The notes beneath the pieces are model-generated. The model saw nothing but the letters and a program-made list of their open reading frames with translations. It was not told where the DNA came from and ran no database searches. DNA of 64,000 nt from Bifidobacterium ruminantium DSM 6489 (GTDB lineage Bacteria > Actinomycetota > Actinomycetes > Actinomycetales > Bifidobacteriaceae): assembly GCF_000770925.1 (NCBI RefSeq), contig NZ_JDTK01000012.1:1-64000 (forward strand), given 5' to 3'. Of this stretch, positions 35,982-44,222 are shown piece by piece. Both the position numbers and the translations under genes were made by a program. Position 1 is the first letter of the stretch. Each line of letters begins with the position of its first letter.

Positions 35982-36662
35982 ATGGGACAGATTATCTCGC
36001 AATTCATCGCCGATTACGGCGAACTGCTGGTCGAAGGCGTGCGTGACACGATCATCATGACCGCCGTCGCAACACTGCTGGCGTATGTGATCGGCCTGCC
36101 GATCGGCGTGCTGCTCATCACTTCCGCGAAGAAGGGCATCCGCCCGAACGCGCCACTCAACACCGTGCTCGGCTGGATCGTGAACATCGTGCGTTCCGTG
36201 CCGTTCATCATCCTTCTGGTGGCCATCATTCCGTTGACGCGACTGATTGTCGGCACTTCGCTCGGTGTACCGGGTGCCATAGTGCCGCTGGTCATCACCG
36301 CGGCGCCGTTCGTGGCACGCGTGGTGGAGCAGTCGCTTGCCGAAGTGGACGGCAGTCTGGTGGAGGCCGCGCAAAGCTTCGGCGCCAGCAATCTGCAGAT
36401 CGTGTTCAAGGTGCTGCTGTTCGAAAGCCTGCCATCACTGGTGCGCGGTGCCGCGTTGACGTTCATCACCCTGTTCGGCTTCTCCGCCATGGCCGGCACC
36501 GTCGGCGCGGGCGGCTTGGGCGATATCGCCATCCGATACGGCTACCAGCGTTACCAGTACGACGTGATGACCGTCGCCGTGATCCTGTGCGTCATTCTCG
36601 TGCAGATCGTGCAGACCATCGGCGACGTGGTGTCCAACCGCATTGACCATCACGAACGCTGA
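35982..36662 (+). CDS. metI: Methionine ABC transporter permease
   Basis: 226 residues with five hydrophobic helices. The coupling loop carries the EAA-type motif (EAAQSFGASNLQIVFKVLLFES, about residues 126-147). It forms the membrane channel with MetN. The start lies one base past the metN stop, with GAAGAGG upstream, so translation is coupled. A strong bidirectional terminator follows. Confidence 0.92.
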   Translation: MGQIISQFIADYGELLVEGVRDTIIMTAVATLLAYVIGLPIGVLLITSAKKGIRPNAPLNTVLGWIVNIVRSVPFIILLVAIIPLTRLIVGTSLGVPGAIVPLVITAAPFVARVVEQSLAEVDGSLVEAAQSFGASNLQIVFKVLLFESLPSLVRGAALTFITLFGFSAMAGTVGAGGLGDIAIRYGYQRYQYDVMTVAVILCVILVQIVQTIGDVVSNRIDHHER

Positions 36663-36692
36663 GACATTCCACCGAACGTCCATTCACAAAAG

Positions 36693-36727
36693 AATCGGGT
36701 CCAGACGCAATCCGTCTGGACCCGATT
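36693..36727. terminator. Bidirectional terminator between metI and the YqeY gene
   Basis: AATCGGGTCCAGACG (36693-36707) pairs perfectly with CGTCTGGACCCGATT (36713-36727), loop CAATC, between two convergent genes. Confidence 0.85.
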
Positions 36728-36756
36728 CCCCTATAAGGCCATATACGGCCGGAAAA

Positions 36757-37206
36757 TCACTTGTTGAGTTCGGCCTTGACCAGACCGGCCAGCTTGCCTC
36801 CATCGATGGTCTTGCCCTCAAGAGCGGCGCGGGCCGCCTTGATGACACGACCCATATCCTTGGGGCCTGCCGGCTGCACTTCCGCCATGGCATCAGCGAT
36901 GGCCTTGGCGTAATCCTCATCGGTGGCACCCGCCGGCAGGAAGGTTTCCAGGAAATCCGCCTCGGCGGTTTCGGGGGCGGCCTTGTCGGCCAGTCCCTTG
37001 TCCTCATACAGCTTGGCGGTCTCACGACGGGTCTTGACACCCTTCTGGATGACCTTCAGCACCTCCTCGTCGGTGGCCTCATGACCATTGGCGATCTCCA
37101 TGTTCTGAATGTCCGCCAACGTCAGGTTGATCGGATTGAGCTTGGCCTTGTCCTTGGCCTTCATCGCCGCGATCTTGGCCTTCTTCAGCGTATCCTTCAT
37201 CGACAT
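36757..37206 (-). CDS. GatB/YqeY-domain protein
   Basis: 149 residues taking ATG 37206, which follows GAGGAATGAAC; other ATGs lie close on both sides. The YqeY domain shows the typical MKDTLKKAKIAAMKAKDK opening and the C-terminal VQPAGPKDMGRVIKAARAAL. The domain is shared with the tail of GatB and is thought to bind tRNA, but the stand-alone proteins have no settled role. Convergent with metI. Confidence 0.88.
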   Translation of the reverse strand: MSMKDTLKKAKIAAMKAKDKAKLNPINLTLADIQNMEIANGHEATDEEVLKVIQKGVKTRRETAKLYEDKGLADKAAPETAEADFLETFLPAGATDEDYAKAIADAMAEVQPAGPKDMGRVIKAARAALEGKTIDGGKLAGLVKAELNK

Positions 37207-37287
37207 GTTCATTCCTCTTTTCCGAATCGTTCGGCACACGTCTTTATACCACAATAGTCACCAGACGTCCTCCACAAACGGAGACCG

Positions 37288-38157
37288 TCAACGCTCCAGC
37301 AAATCGTGGATGCGGTCGGTCAGCTCACGATGCATCGACGAACGCAAGGAAGGGAACGCCCGAAGCAGACGAACCTGCTGACGGCTCAACGCACGACGCA
37401 CATGCTCCTTGGTAAGCCTGTCCAACGCGGCAGGCTTGTCTTTTCGCCCGACCGTACGAATATCGGCGATCGTGCCATCGATACGCTCGCGGGTCTGGTC
37501 AATACGTTCCTGAGCGGACCGCTGAACCTGTGCAAGACGATGCTCCATGCGCGCGTTCGCCTCGGCCATATCGTCGTTCGCCTTGTCGATCGCCTCCAGA
37601 CGCCCGGCCTTGACATCCTCGCCGAGCCGCGCGAGCCTGTTGTCCATGTCGGCCATGCCCATGGTGCTGGCCAGCCAGTCGACGAACGTGGCGGCCAAGA
37701 GACCCCAGGCCGCGATATGAAGCCACGGTTGGGGTATGGTGGCGGTGAGTTGCGCCAGCCAGGGCTGCACGACCAGTTTAACCAGCGTGGCGCCCGAGCC
37801 GAACGTCAGGAATCCGTTCAGATAGACGCGGCCGTTGATGTTGAACGGTTTATCGGTGTAATCCCAAAGCCGAATATGGAACAGCCGCTCGTACTGCCAC
37901 GACACCACGTATTCCAAGGTACAGGCGATGACGCCGCTTCCCAGGAACAACGCCACCGGATTGGTCACGTCGTGCAGCAGCAGGAGCACCAGCAGCGCAC
38001 CGTTACCGTAGATCGGGCAGATCGGGCCGTTCAGCGCGCCACGATCCACCCACTTGTGCTTCAGCACCAAGTTAAGCCCGGTCTCCCACACCCAGCCGAT
38101 GCAGGAGTAGCACATCCACCACAGGACCACCTGTTCCGCAAGATTCAACAAACCCAT
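37288..38157 (-). CDS. CmpB-like (putative ABC-transporter type IV) membrane protein
   Basis: 289 residues. The N-terminal half matches the CmpB family: a first helix with WWMCYSCIGWVWET, the NGPICPIYGNGALLVLLLL segment, then LEYVVSWQYERLFHIRLWDY. About five membrane helices span residues 5-175. The C-terminal third is a charged helical region (coiled coil around residues 180-250) facing the cytoplasm. Despite the family name no transport function has been shown. It is the last core gene before the island. Confidence 0.8.
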   Translation of the reverse strand: MGLLNLAEQVVLWWMCYSCIGWVWETGLNLVLKHKWVDRGALNGPICPIYGNGALLVLLLLHDVTNPVALFLGSGVIACTLEYVVSWQYERLFHIRLWDYTDKPFNINGRVYLNGFLTFGSGATLVKLVVQPWLAQLTATIPQPWLHIAAWGLLAATFVDWLASTMGMADMDNRLARLGEDVKAGRLEAIDKANDDMAEANARMEHRLAQVQRSAQERIDQTRERIDGTIADIRTVGRKDKPAALDRLTKEHVRRALSRQQVRLLRAFPSLRSSMHRELTDRIHDLLER

Positions 38158-38230
38158 ACCATGACCTTACGTTCCCGACGCGCATTTTCCAACACGCGGT
38201 CGCGAAACCCGCCACGAACGCCTCTCCCCC

Positions 38231-38401
38231 GGTCTTAAGCCCATGAGGCACTTGGAACCATGACTACGGTTATCGTGCGCATTTCGCATGATAACCGTGG
38301 TCGACTGTTTTTGGCTCTATTCCAAGGTTTTCCACTCTTGGGAAGCCCGCCGATTACCCTCGTTTCCCACGAGGCACTTACAGGCACCCGAGAATAATCT
38401 C
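38231..38401 (+). repeat. Copy 1 of cyclophilin-leader repeat, left edge of island
   Basis: Starts with the leader and first codons of the cyclophilin gene (compare 45179-45225): AAGCCCATGAGGCACTTGGA, then ATGACTACGGTTATCGTGCG. It then continues about 115 bases shared only with copy 2, including TATTCCAAGGTTTTCC and CACGAGGCAC. The rest of the gene-free stretch 38158-38634 shows nothing else recognisable. As a coding sequence it would end after 45 codons. Confidence 0.8.
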
Positions 38402-38634
38402 GACTGATTCCCACCGACCAGTCAACGGTGACCGGTCCAACTGATCTATTCCCATTCAAGACCTCCCACCAACGACAGGCAATGCCCTTTTAGATATTTC
38501 GACATTCCTGTCCGGCGTCCCCGAGAATCATCTCTGCCCCGCGGCCGCCAACGCATCCTTGTCCGTGGCACTCACAAGGTTCCGTAGCACGTTCGCTCCC
38601 GGAATCAGGTAGGGATCGGAGACGCGCGCCATCG

Positions 38635-38829
38635 TCACTCCAGTCCATAACGGCGACGGGTACAGGAAAGAGGCTCGGCACTGCCGATGCTCCCCCGCTC
38701 GTATTCTCCGGCATCGCGCATGAAGGCCCTCGTAACATCGCCGCCCTCCAATCGCACTGACTGCACCAACAGTCCGATGTTCTCCGCGCGGCGGCGCATT
38801 TCGGATTCAGATATCGTTCCGAACATCAC
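38635..38829 (-). CDS. VbhA-like Fic antitoxin
   Basis: 64 residues. The inhibitory helix pattern [S/T]-x3-E-[G/N] appears as SVRLEG within IGLLVQSVRLEGGDVTRAFM, preceded by a helical SESEMRRRAEN. VbhA antitoxins insert this glutamate into the Fic ATP pocket. The gene starts 38 bases after the fic stop on the same strand, so order is toxin then antitoxin. Family call rests on the motif and the neighbour. Confidence 0.7.
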   Translation of the reverse strand: MMFGTISESEMRRRAENIGLLVQSVRLEGGDVTRAFMRDAGEYERGSIGSAEPLSCTRRRYGLE

Positions 38830-38867
38830 ACCTCCTTTTCCTTAGATTCCAGCGAAACCGGCAACCC

Positions 38868-39740
38868 TTAGACAGAGCTTCGTCCGATTGTCTCCTTCCC
38901 TGGTCCGCGGCGCAATCCCTCGATCAGATCGATGAACGCGTGTTCCTCCTGCTCCACGCAGTCAAGGAAAATGGAACAGAACGAATCCGTCTTGCCGTCC
39001 ACCTGCCAGGCCTCCAGACTGCGGGCATAGTCGCGCTTGGCGTCATACTTGATCGCCACGGGACGATAGCCGTGCCTCAGCAGCATGAAGTTGAGCAGCT
39101 GGCGGCCGGTACGCCCGTTGCCGTCCATGAACGGATGGATGTTCTCGAACATCGCGTGGAAGCCAGCGGCCCTGAGCAACGGATGCGCGTCGCTTGCGTC
39201 CAGCCCGTCGATCAGGGATTGCAGGTCGTCGCGGATCTCCAGCGGGTCCGCGGTCTTGACGCGGGTCGCGGTGATCCTCGCCAGATAGCCGTACGGGCGG
39301 AACGTGCCGCGGGCGAACGGCTGGAGGTCCAGCGCGGTCACCTCGTGGACGCGACGGACCAGCTCCTCATCCAGTCTCCGCCCTTCCCGGGCGTATTCGC
39401 GCACGTAGGCCATGCCGTCCGCAACGCCGCGCGCGGCGAACACATACCGTGCCGGCGAATCCGACGGGACGAACTCGCCCTCCAACACCAGCGACGTGTC
39501 CTCCAGGGTCAGCGTGGATCCCTCAATGGCGTTCGAGTTGTAGGTGTACCGCACCAGCCAGTCGCGGTCGTAATCCTCCAACGCCATGTCCTCGACGCCG
39601 TCCAGCGGCTCCAGCGCGCGGGCACGGTCCTTCAGCGCGTCGATCCGCCGCAGACGTTCGGCGGTTCCCGGCTCGCGCTCAAGGTCGAGCAGTTCCTCGG
39701 GCAGCGCCTGTATGCGCTGTGATAGCTCGGGATTGGCCAT
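38868..39740 (-). CDS. fic: Fic-domain AMP-transferase
   Basis: 290 residues from ATG 39740 (GAGGGGC upstream; an adjacent ATG at 39743 is also possible). The Fic active site is complete: HPFMDGNGRTGR near residues 203-214. Such enzymes transfer AMP to a target protein. The protein also carries its own inhibitory motif, SNAIEG near residues 67-72, the mark of class II Fic proteins. It therefore has both internal inhibition and a neighbouring VbhA-like gene. No helix-turn-helix tail is evident. It lies inside the repeat-bounded island. Confidence 0.9.
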   Translation of the reverse strand: MANPELSQRIQALPEELLDLEREPGTAERLRRIDALKDRARALEPLDGVEDMALEDYDRDWLVRYTYNSNAIEGSTLTLEDTSLVLEGEFVPSDSPARYVFAARGVADGMAYVREYAREGRRLDEELVRRVHEVTALDLQPFARGTFRPYGYLARITATRVKTADPLEIRDDLQSLIDGLDASDAHPLLRAAGFHAMFENIHPFMDGNGRTGRQLLNFMLLRHGYRPVAIKYDAKRDYARSLEAWQVDGKTDSFCSIFLDCVEQEEHAFIDLIEGLRRGPGKETIGRSSV

Positions 39741-39753
39741 CATGCCCCTCTTT

Positions 39754-39962
39754 TCATGTTCCGGTTGCAAAGTCCACTATTCCAGCCGCAATCCATTTTG
39801 GCGATGCGGACGATTCCCCGAATCTCCCATGAAGCATGTCCATGCTCCTGCGACACTCATTCGGGCTCATCCAACCTTGGGATTCCTTAACCAGCCCTCA
39901 CAATAGTACTCCAAGTGACCGTCGAGCTCAGCCACGAACGCATCGACGTACCCAGCGGCAGC
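39754..39962 (-). pseudogene. IS3-family transposase C-terminal remnant
   Basis: Two frames side by side read YVDAFVAELDGHLEYYCE and then VKESQGWMSPNECRRSMDML, the order expected at the end of an IS3-type transposase, with a frameshift between. The rest of the transposase is absent. It abuts copy 2 of the cyclophilin-leader repeat. The gene-free stretch 39741-40274 holds only this remnant and that repeat. Confidence 0.55.
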
Positions 39963-40133
39963 CGGTCTCAAGCCCATGAGACACTTGGGACCATGACTAC
40001 CATCATCATGCGCACCTCTGATGATAATCGCATGTGGTCGTTTTTTGGCTTTATTCCAAGGTTTTCCGTTCTTGGGAAATCTGCCGATTACCCTCGTTTT
40101 CCACGAGGCACCTACAGGCACCCGAAAATAATC
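39962..40133 (+). repeat. Copy 2 of cyclophilin-leader repeat, inside the island
   Basis: Begins TCAAGCCCATGAGACACTTG followed by ATGACTACCATCATCATGCG, nearly identical to the cyclophilin leader at 45180, then shares about 115 more bases with copy 1, with scattered differences and small indels. It splits the island into segments of 1.7 and 5.2 kb. Confidence 0.8.
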
Positions 40134-40274
40134 CGGAAACACCGCCAACCGCGACTCCAAACGTTTGCCGTTCCCCGGAGCAGTGGCGGACATAGCGCGC
40201 ATCAAGCGTTTTCATCGCTGGCCGCAGGTTTTAATCCTTCGGTTCCCCTGGCGATCCGCGTCTTCGCGGCCCTG

Positions 40275-41180
40275 TCATTGGCCTGTGAATTTTGAGTATT
40301 CCGGTTTGAGCATGAGATTGAATGTGCACGGCGAGAGCCATGGGTGCTTGGCGAGGATGAGTTCGGTTTCGTTCGGATCCGTCTTGTCGTTGTACAGTCC
40401 CGGGCGGTGAGCTATGAGCACGGTGTCCGCGTACTGGCATACAGAGTCCGAATTCCTGAGGTGGAAAAGCAGAGGTCTTCTGCCGTCTATGCGCACCCGA
40501 CCCCGTTCCATTTCCGATGTCACGATGACGGCGATGTCGATCTCGTCGGCGAATGATGCGAGTCTGTCCAGCACCTTGCCCAATTCGCAGCCTGAATTGT
40601 CGGCGATGACGTCGATGCGATGCAGGACCACGAGTTTCAGGTCCACGGTTCTTTTCAGCCTGCGGCAGGCATCCATGATGGAGTCCAGGGTAATGGATCG
40701 TTCCGAATTGACATACAGCGGCATATGCTCGCACAGCGAGCAGAATGCGTCGCATAATCCCCTTTCGTCCTCATCGAGGCCGCCGTCCGCGAGGAGGACC
40801 TTCATCGGCACGTCGGTCTCCGCCGACATGATACGCACCGCGATTTCGCAGCCGGACAATCGAGGGCAGAAGATGGCGGATGGCAGTCCGTTCACGGCTG
40901 CGTGGCGCACGATGTCCAGTTGCAGGTTCCTCGAATCAGCCAATGTCCATCCAGAGATGATCGTGAGGGTTCTTCGGGCGAACCCGTTGGTGCGTTTATC
41001 GTATTCCTTGAATCCGCTGGGCACGTAGTTCCCGTCCGCTGGGTTGATGCGCTGCTTGTCCATCAGCTCCATGACCTGCAGCATCGCCGTATATATCGGA
41101 TTCAGGTCGCATGGGTCCTCCCCGCCATGTGCGTCGGCGGATGCATTGCCGCCCATGTGTTGCGTGATGATGTGGTTCAC
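40275..41180 (-). CDS. DnaB-helicase-like C-terminal domain without Walker A
   Basis: 301 residues from GTG 41180, eight bases after GGGGAGG. The chain follows the DnaB RecA-like domain: VPSGFKEYDKRTNGFARRTL, TIISG, a VIVTSEMERG strand, RRPLLFHLRNSDSVCQYADT, then HRPGLYND and ELILAKH. The ATP-binding loop that should read GxxxxGKT is replaced by GWTLADSRN, and the Walker B aspartate is replaced in LVVLHRID. The primase-binding N-terminal domain is absent. It probably cannot hydrolyse ATP but might still pack against host or phage DnaB. Divergent from the 41277 gene across a palindrome. Confidence 0.75.
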   Translation of the reverse strand: MNHIITQHMGGNASADAHGGEDPCDLNPIYTAMLQVMELMDKQRINPADGNYVPSGFKEYDKRTNGFARRTLTIISGWTLADSRNLQLDIVRHAAVNGLPSAIFCPRLSGCEIAVRIMSAETDVPMKVLLADGGLDEDERGLCDAFCSLCEHMPLYVNSERSITLDSIMDACRRLKRTVDLKLVVLHRIDVIADNSGCELGKVLDRLASFADEIDIAVIVTSEMERGRVRIDGRRPLLFHLRNSDSVCQYADTVLIAHRPGLYNDKTDPNETELILAKHPWLSPCTFNLMLKPEYSKFTGQ

Positions 41181-41227
41181 TTCGGTTCCTCCCCATACAA
41201 CGATGTTACAAGCATACCTGCTTATGT

Positions 41228-41249
41228 GGTATCTTATATACAAGATACC
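41228..41249. promoter_or_regulatory. Palindromic operator between divergent island genes
   Basis: Arms GGTATCTT and AAGATACC around ATATAC; a further GATACAAA half-site follows at 41253. It lies 27 bases before ATG 41277 and 48 bases before GTG 41180, so one regulator could control both genes. Confidence 0.6.
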
Positions 41250-41276
41250 TTTGATACAAAATAGGAGGTACTAGCG

Positions 41277-42000
41277 ATGGCAACATTATGGCTCCGCTGC
41301 AGGCATCTGGTCATCGACCCATGCAATCGCATGCCCGGTCATCTTCCTCGGTCCGACGGATGGCTGAACAGCCAGAACGACAGGCTTGCTCAAACCGTGT
41401 GCGACTGGCTGTCCGACCTAGCCTGGGATGGGTGGCGCGTGGAGGCCTGCGTCGGTTCGTTCGACTCCACAGCGATTGACGTGCGGGACCTGCTGGAACT
41501 GTGCCCGGAGCGTGGGGAACGTGACGGCCAGGGGTATCAGGTCTCATGGTTTTCCGTCGAACGTACCGATTCCGAGAAAATGCGAGTGCTTGACGAAGAC
41601 GGCGACGAGGTCGACGCCGAGCTCTTCGAGTGCGAGGAGTATCAGCGAATCTGGGATGCCGTCGATCCGCTATGGCTGATTTTCGACAACGGAGAGGAAG
41701 ATGACGATTCCGACCCCAACAATCGCCACCAACCGGAATCCTCCTATGAGGATCCATTGCCTCCCGATCTGGCGATTCGTCTCCTGACCGCCAGGCAATC
41801 CCTGCGGCGGTTGAGGGAGTCACTGGGATCTTACCCAGAGATACCGGCTGACGCTGTTCGGAGAGGAGGGCTTCACCGTCGACAACGCGTGGTTTGAGAC
41901 CATGGAACAGAGCTGCGACCAGCTCAATGAACGCGTGCACGCCTACGCGCCACAGTCGTCATGTGCGAATCCCCAGGACGACGGCTTCGATCGAGAATAA
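41277..42000 (+). pseudogene. Unrecognised island gene with a probable 3' frameshift
   Basis: ATG 41277 has a perfect AGGAGG site. The first frame runs 206 codons to 41897, and its last ~20 residues turn basic and unlike the rest. From about 41826 a second frame continues as DLTQRYRLTLFGEEGFTVDN and on to TAA 41998-42000 in the same acidic style as the main part (EQSCDQLNERVHAY). This suggests a one-base shift between 41815 and 41845. The restored protein would have about 240 residues. I recognise no domain. The next gene begins 47 bases after the second stop, as expected for one operon. Confidence 0.55.
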
Positions 42001-42047
42001 CTTCACCCTCTACATACTGAAAATAGACAAAACAGAAAGGATCCGCA

Positions 42048-43583
42048 ATGCTTACCGCCGACATCGATGCCGACCGCTCAATCGTCACGTTTCGCAATGA
42101 GGACGACAAGACGGAACTGACTATCTCCACAGCTCCCCTTTCCACCGTCGAGGCAACTCCGGCCGCCCATCTCATCCCGTCTCCCGGCGCCAAGGCCGAA
42201 ACCGCGCTGAAACAGACCGCGGAGATCATCGCATCGCTTACCAACACAAACAGCTACATTCACATTGATTTCCCGGATGTCATCTCCATCTGCGCGTCCG
42301 CGGCTATACGCATCATACGGTTCAATGCCGGAGATGATCCGAGCAAGGCATTCTCGGACGCGCTCGCCGCGCAAGGGATCAACCCGTCATGCTGCGATAG
42401 GGCGCTGATCAACATTGGGGCTCCCGCCAATATTGGTCTGGCCAAAGTCACCTCATTGGTCACAATCGTGCAGGAAGCGGTCCAGGACGACGCCTTAATC
42501 ATCTGGGGTCTGGCACTGGACCCGCAACAAAAAGACACGAAAATCGCCGTCATCCTCGCAGAGTCCGAAGGAGAGACGGCGGCGCACGAAACCGCCAAAA
42601 AAGAATTGACTACCGGAAAGGACACTCAGATGATGCAGGAAGAAACGATGGATACACCAAACACGCCGATTCGGTTCCTTGATTTGATTGGATTGGACAA
42701 CGAACAACTGAAAGATTTCACTATCAGGTTGAACGGCAACAAGCCTGCTTGGTTTGATGTACTTGATGCCTACTACTCATCGCATGATGAGCTGATGGAG
42801 TGGGTATTTATCAAGCAATGGCCTGGGCAGCAGGTGAAGGGAGCTTTCAAGAAGAAGAAAGTTCTGCAGTTCATCCAACTTCACCAGGAAGACCCGACGA
42901 AATGGCTGTTCATAGGTGCTTCTGAAGTCCTTGGCGAATATCAGAAAGAAGACGGCACTGTCGCGTACGACTACCGAGAAATACCGCAGTATGCCCCGTT
43001 GGACGCTCGCGCTGTGGTGTATTACAAGAAAAGCCAAGGACCCACTCAACTTATGAACGATATGGGCAACGATAAGTTGCGGAATCGTTTCTTGGAAACC
43101 ATGACCCTAGACCACTTATCGCAGTCTCCAATTTCCTCGCTTCCCTTCCCCGGTTTTGAAAACGTGTGTCTCACTCATCGGCAGCTAGTTGCCGCAGTGA
43201 GAAACGATACATGGAAAACTGCTCTGGGCAACGTCCAAGCTGTTTACCTGCAAACCGACCGTCGTACTGGATGGCATTACGTTGGTTCTGCCTACTCACA
43301 TAAGGGTGCAGAGCAAGGATTATTGTCCCGTTGGTCGGAGTATGCCTATGGTGATCATTCTGGTGGCAACAAGCGTCTCAAGGAGCTGGGTGCCAAATAT
43401 ATCGTGGACAACTTCCAATACTCGATTCTAGAAATCTTTGATATGCGCGCTTTGCCGAAAGACATCATTAATCGGGAGCATTGGTGGATGGACACTCTCA
43501 GTTCTGTATACCATAGCGAAGATGAGCATCCACATGGATACAACTCTGTCGCAGAGCGTAATAGCGACAATCCCGTTGAGTGA
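42048..43583 (+). CDS. FtsZ C-terminal-like domain fused to GIY-YIG nuclease
   Basis: 511 residues. About residues 55-175 follow the FtsZ C-terminal domain: IHIDFPDVISICASAA, ALINIGAPANIGLAKV, then DDALIIWGLALDP and KIAVILAES; the GTP-binding half of FtsZ is absent. Residues ~210-385 match the region preceding many GIY-YIG nucleases (RFLDLIGLDNEQ, AVVYYKKSQGP, FPGFENVCLTHRQL). The nuclease core is AVYLQTDRRTGWHYVGSAY near 396, with GLLSRWSEYA and REHWWMDTL. No stop separates the parts, but ATG 42648 has AGGAAG upstream and could start the nuclease alone. The nuclease half is more A+T-rich than the front half. Confidence 0.75.
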   Translation: MLTADIDADRSIVTFRNEDDKTELTISTAPLSTVEATPAAHLIPSPGAKAETALKQTAEIIASLTNTNSYIHIDFPDVISICASAAIRIIRFNAGDDPSKAFSDALAAQGINPSCCDRALINIGAPANIGLAKVTSLVTIVQEAVQDDALIIWGLALDPQQKDTKIAVILAESEGETAAHETAKKELTTGKDTQMMQEETMDTPNTPIRFLDLIGLDNEQLKDFTIRLNGNKPAWFDVLDAYYSSHDELMEWVFIKQWPGQQVKGAFKKKKVLQFIQLHQEDPTKWLFIGASEVLGEYQKEDGTVAYDYREIPQYAPLDARAVVYYKKSQGPTQLMNDMGNDKLRNRFLETMTLDHLSQSPISSLPFPGFENVCLTHRQLVAAVRNDTWKTALGNVQAVYLQTDRRTGWHYVGSAYSHKGAEQGLLSRWSEYAYGDHSGGNKRLKELGAKYIVDNFQYSILEIFDMRALPKDIINREHWWMDTLSSVYHSEDEHPHGYNSVAERNSDNPVE

Positions 43584-43600
43584 GTGAGGCAGAAATCTTT

Positions 43601-43673
43601 ATTCTGCTAATTAGCAGAATGTGCCGTAGAGGGGCGTCTGTTTCTTGGAAAGTGAACAAATGCCCCCCTCTGC
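43601..43673 (+). terminator. Palindrome and hairpin after the GIY-YIG gene
   Basis: ATTCTGCTAA/TTAGCAGAAT (43601-43620) is a perfect palindrome, followed by a second stem pairing AGAGGGGCG with the CCCCCCTCT tract near 43665-43673. Likely transcription end of the 42048 gene. Confidence 0.55.
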
Positions 43674-43779
43674 ATCGCTAGAGACAATCCTCCCCTGAAT
43701 AATGAGGTAATTGCATGGGATGGTCTTCATATATCTTTCATTCAAGATGGCAGGTACGCAAGGTTGTAGGATATGGGGC

Positions 43780-44205
43780 ATGACTGAAATTGTGACGATG
43801 AAACTTGGCCCCCGCAGAGAACTTGGCTGGGTCGAGGACCTGCCAGAGGGCGGCACTCGGCATCTGGTGGGATGGGATCCCAAGATGGAAGGCGACTTCG
43901 AAGAAATCTGGCGTTCCGGCAACAGCTGGTGGCGACTCGAACCTGGCCGGGCGGTCCGCTGCGATCTCGGCCTCGTCCTGACTCCCGACAACGTGGTGGC
44001 GTGCGTCGCCAAGATCAACGGCATCATCAAACGCGATGATATGCGCATGGGCTTTATCGGCGAGCCAATCCACGGCGACTACGACAATTGGATTGGCAAA
44101 ATTCTCGAACGCAACGACTCCAAGAACCCTATCGCCTACTTCGACGAGCGAGCCATTCTCCCTCCCAACAAAGTCACCAAAGACACTGAAAAGCTTAATC
44201 TTTAA
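43780..44205 (+). CDS. Unrecognised island protein, 141 residues
   Basis: ATG 43780 with GGATATGGGGC upstream; the frame is open to 43711 but with a hydrophobic, unlikely extension. The product is soluble and rich in Trp and Gly (RRELGWVEDLPEGGTRHLVG, SWWRLEPGRAVRCDLGLVL). It lacks a signal peptide, membrane segment or motif I recognise. It lies between the GIY-YIG fusion and an IS3 remnant. Confidence 0.65.
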   Translation: MTEIVTMKLGPRRELGWVEDLPEGGTRHLVGWDPKMEGDFEEIWRSGNSWWRLEPGRAVRCDLGLVLTPDNVVACVAKINGIIKRDDMRMGFIGEPIHGDYDNWIGKILERNDSKNPIAYFDERAILPPNKVTKDTEKLNL

Positions 44206-44222
44206 TGTGATGGCTGGTGCCG

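Noticed and set aside
38231-40133. CRISPR-like reading of the repeats near 38.2 and 40 kb
   Set aside because: Only two long copies 1.7 kb apart, no short regular repeats or spacers.
39867-40205. Minus-strand open frame similar to one at 38235-38459
   Set aside because: The similarity comes from both lying over the same DNA repeat; neither has a ribosome site.
39915-40295. 127-codon open frame over repeat copy 2, beginning in part like the cyclophilin
   Set aside because: The corresponding frame in copy 1 stops after 45 codons and an indel shifts the frames, so coding is not conserved between copies.
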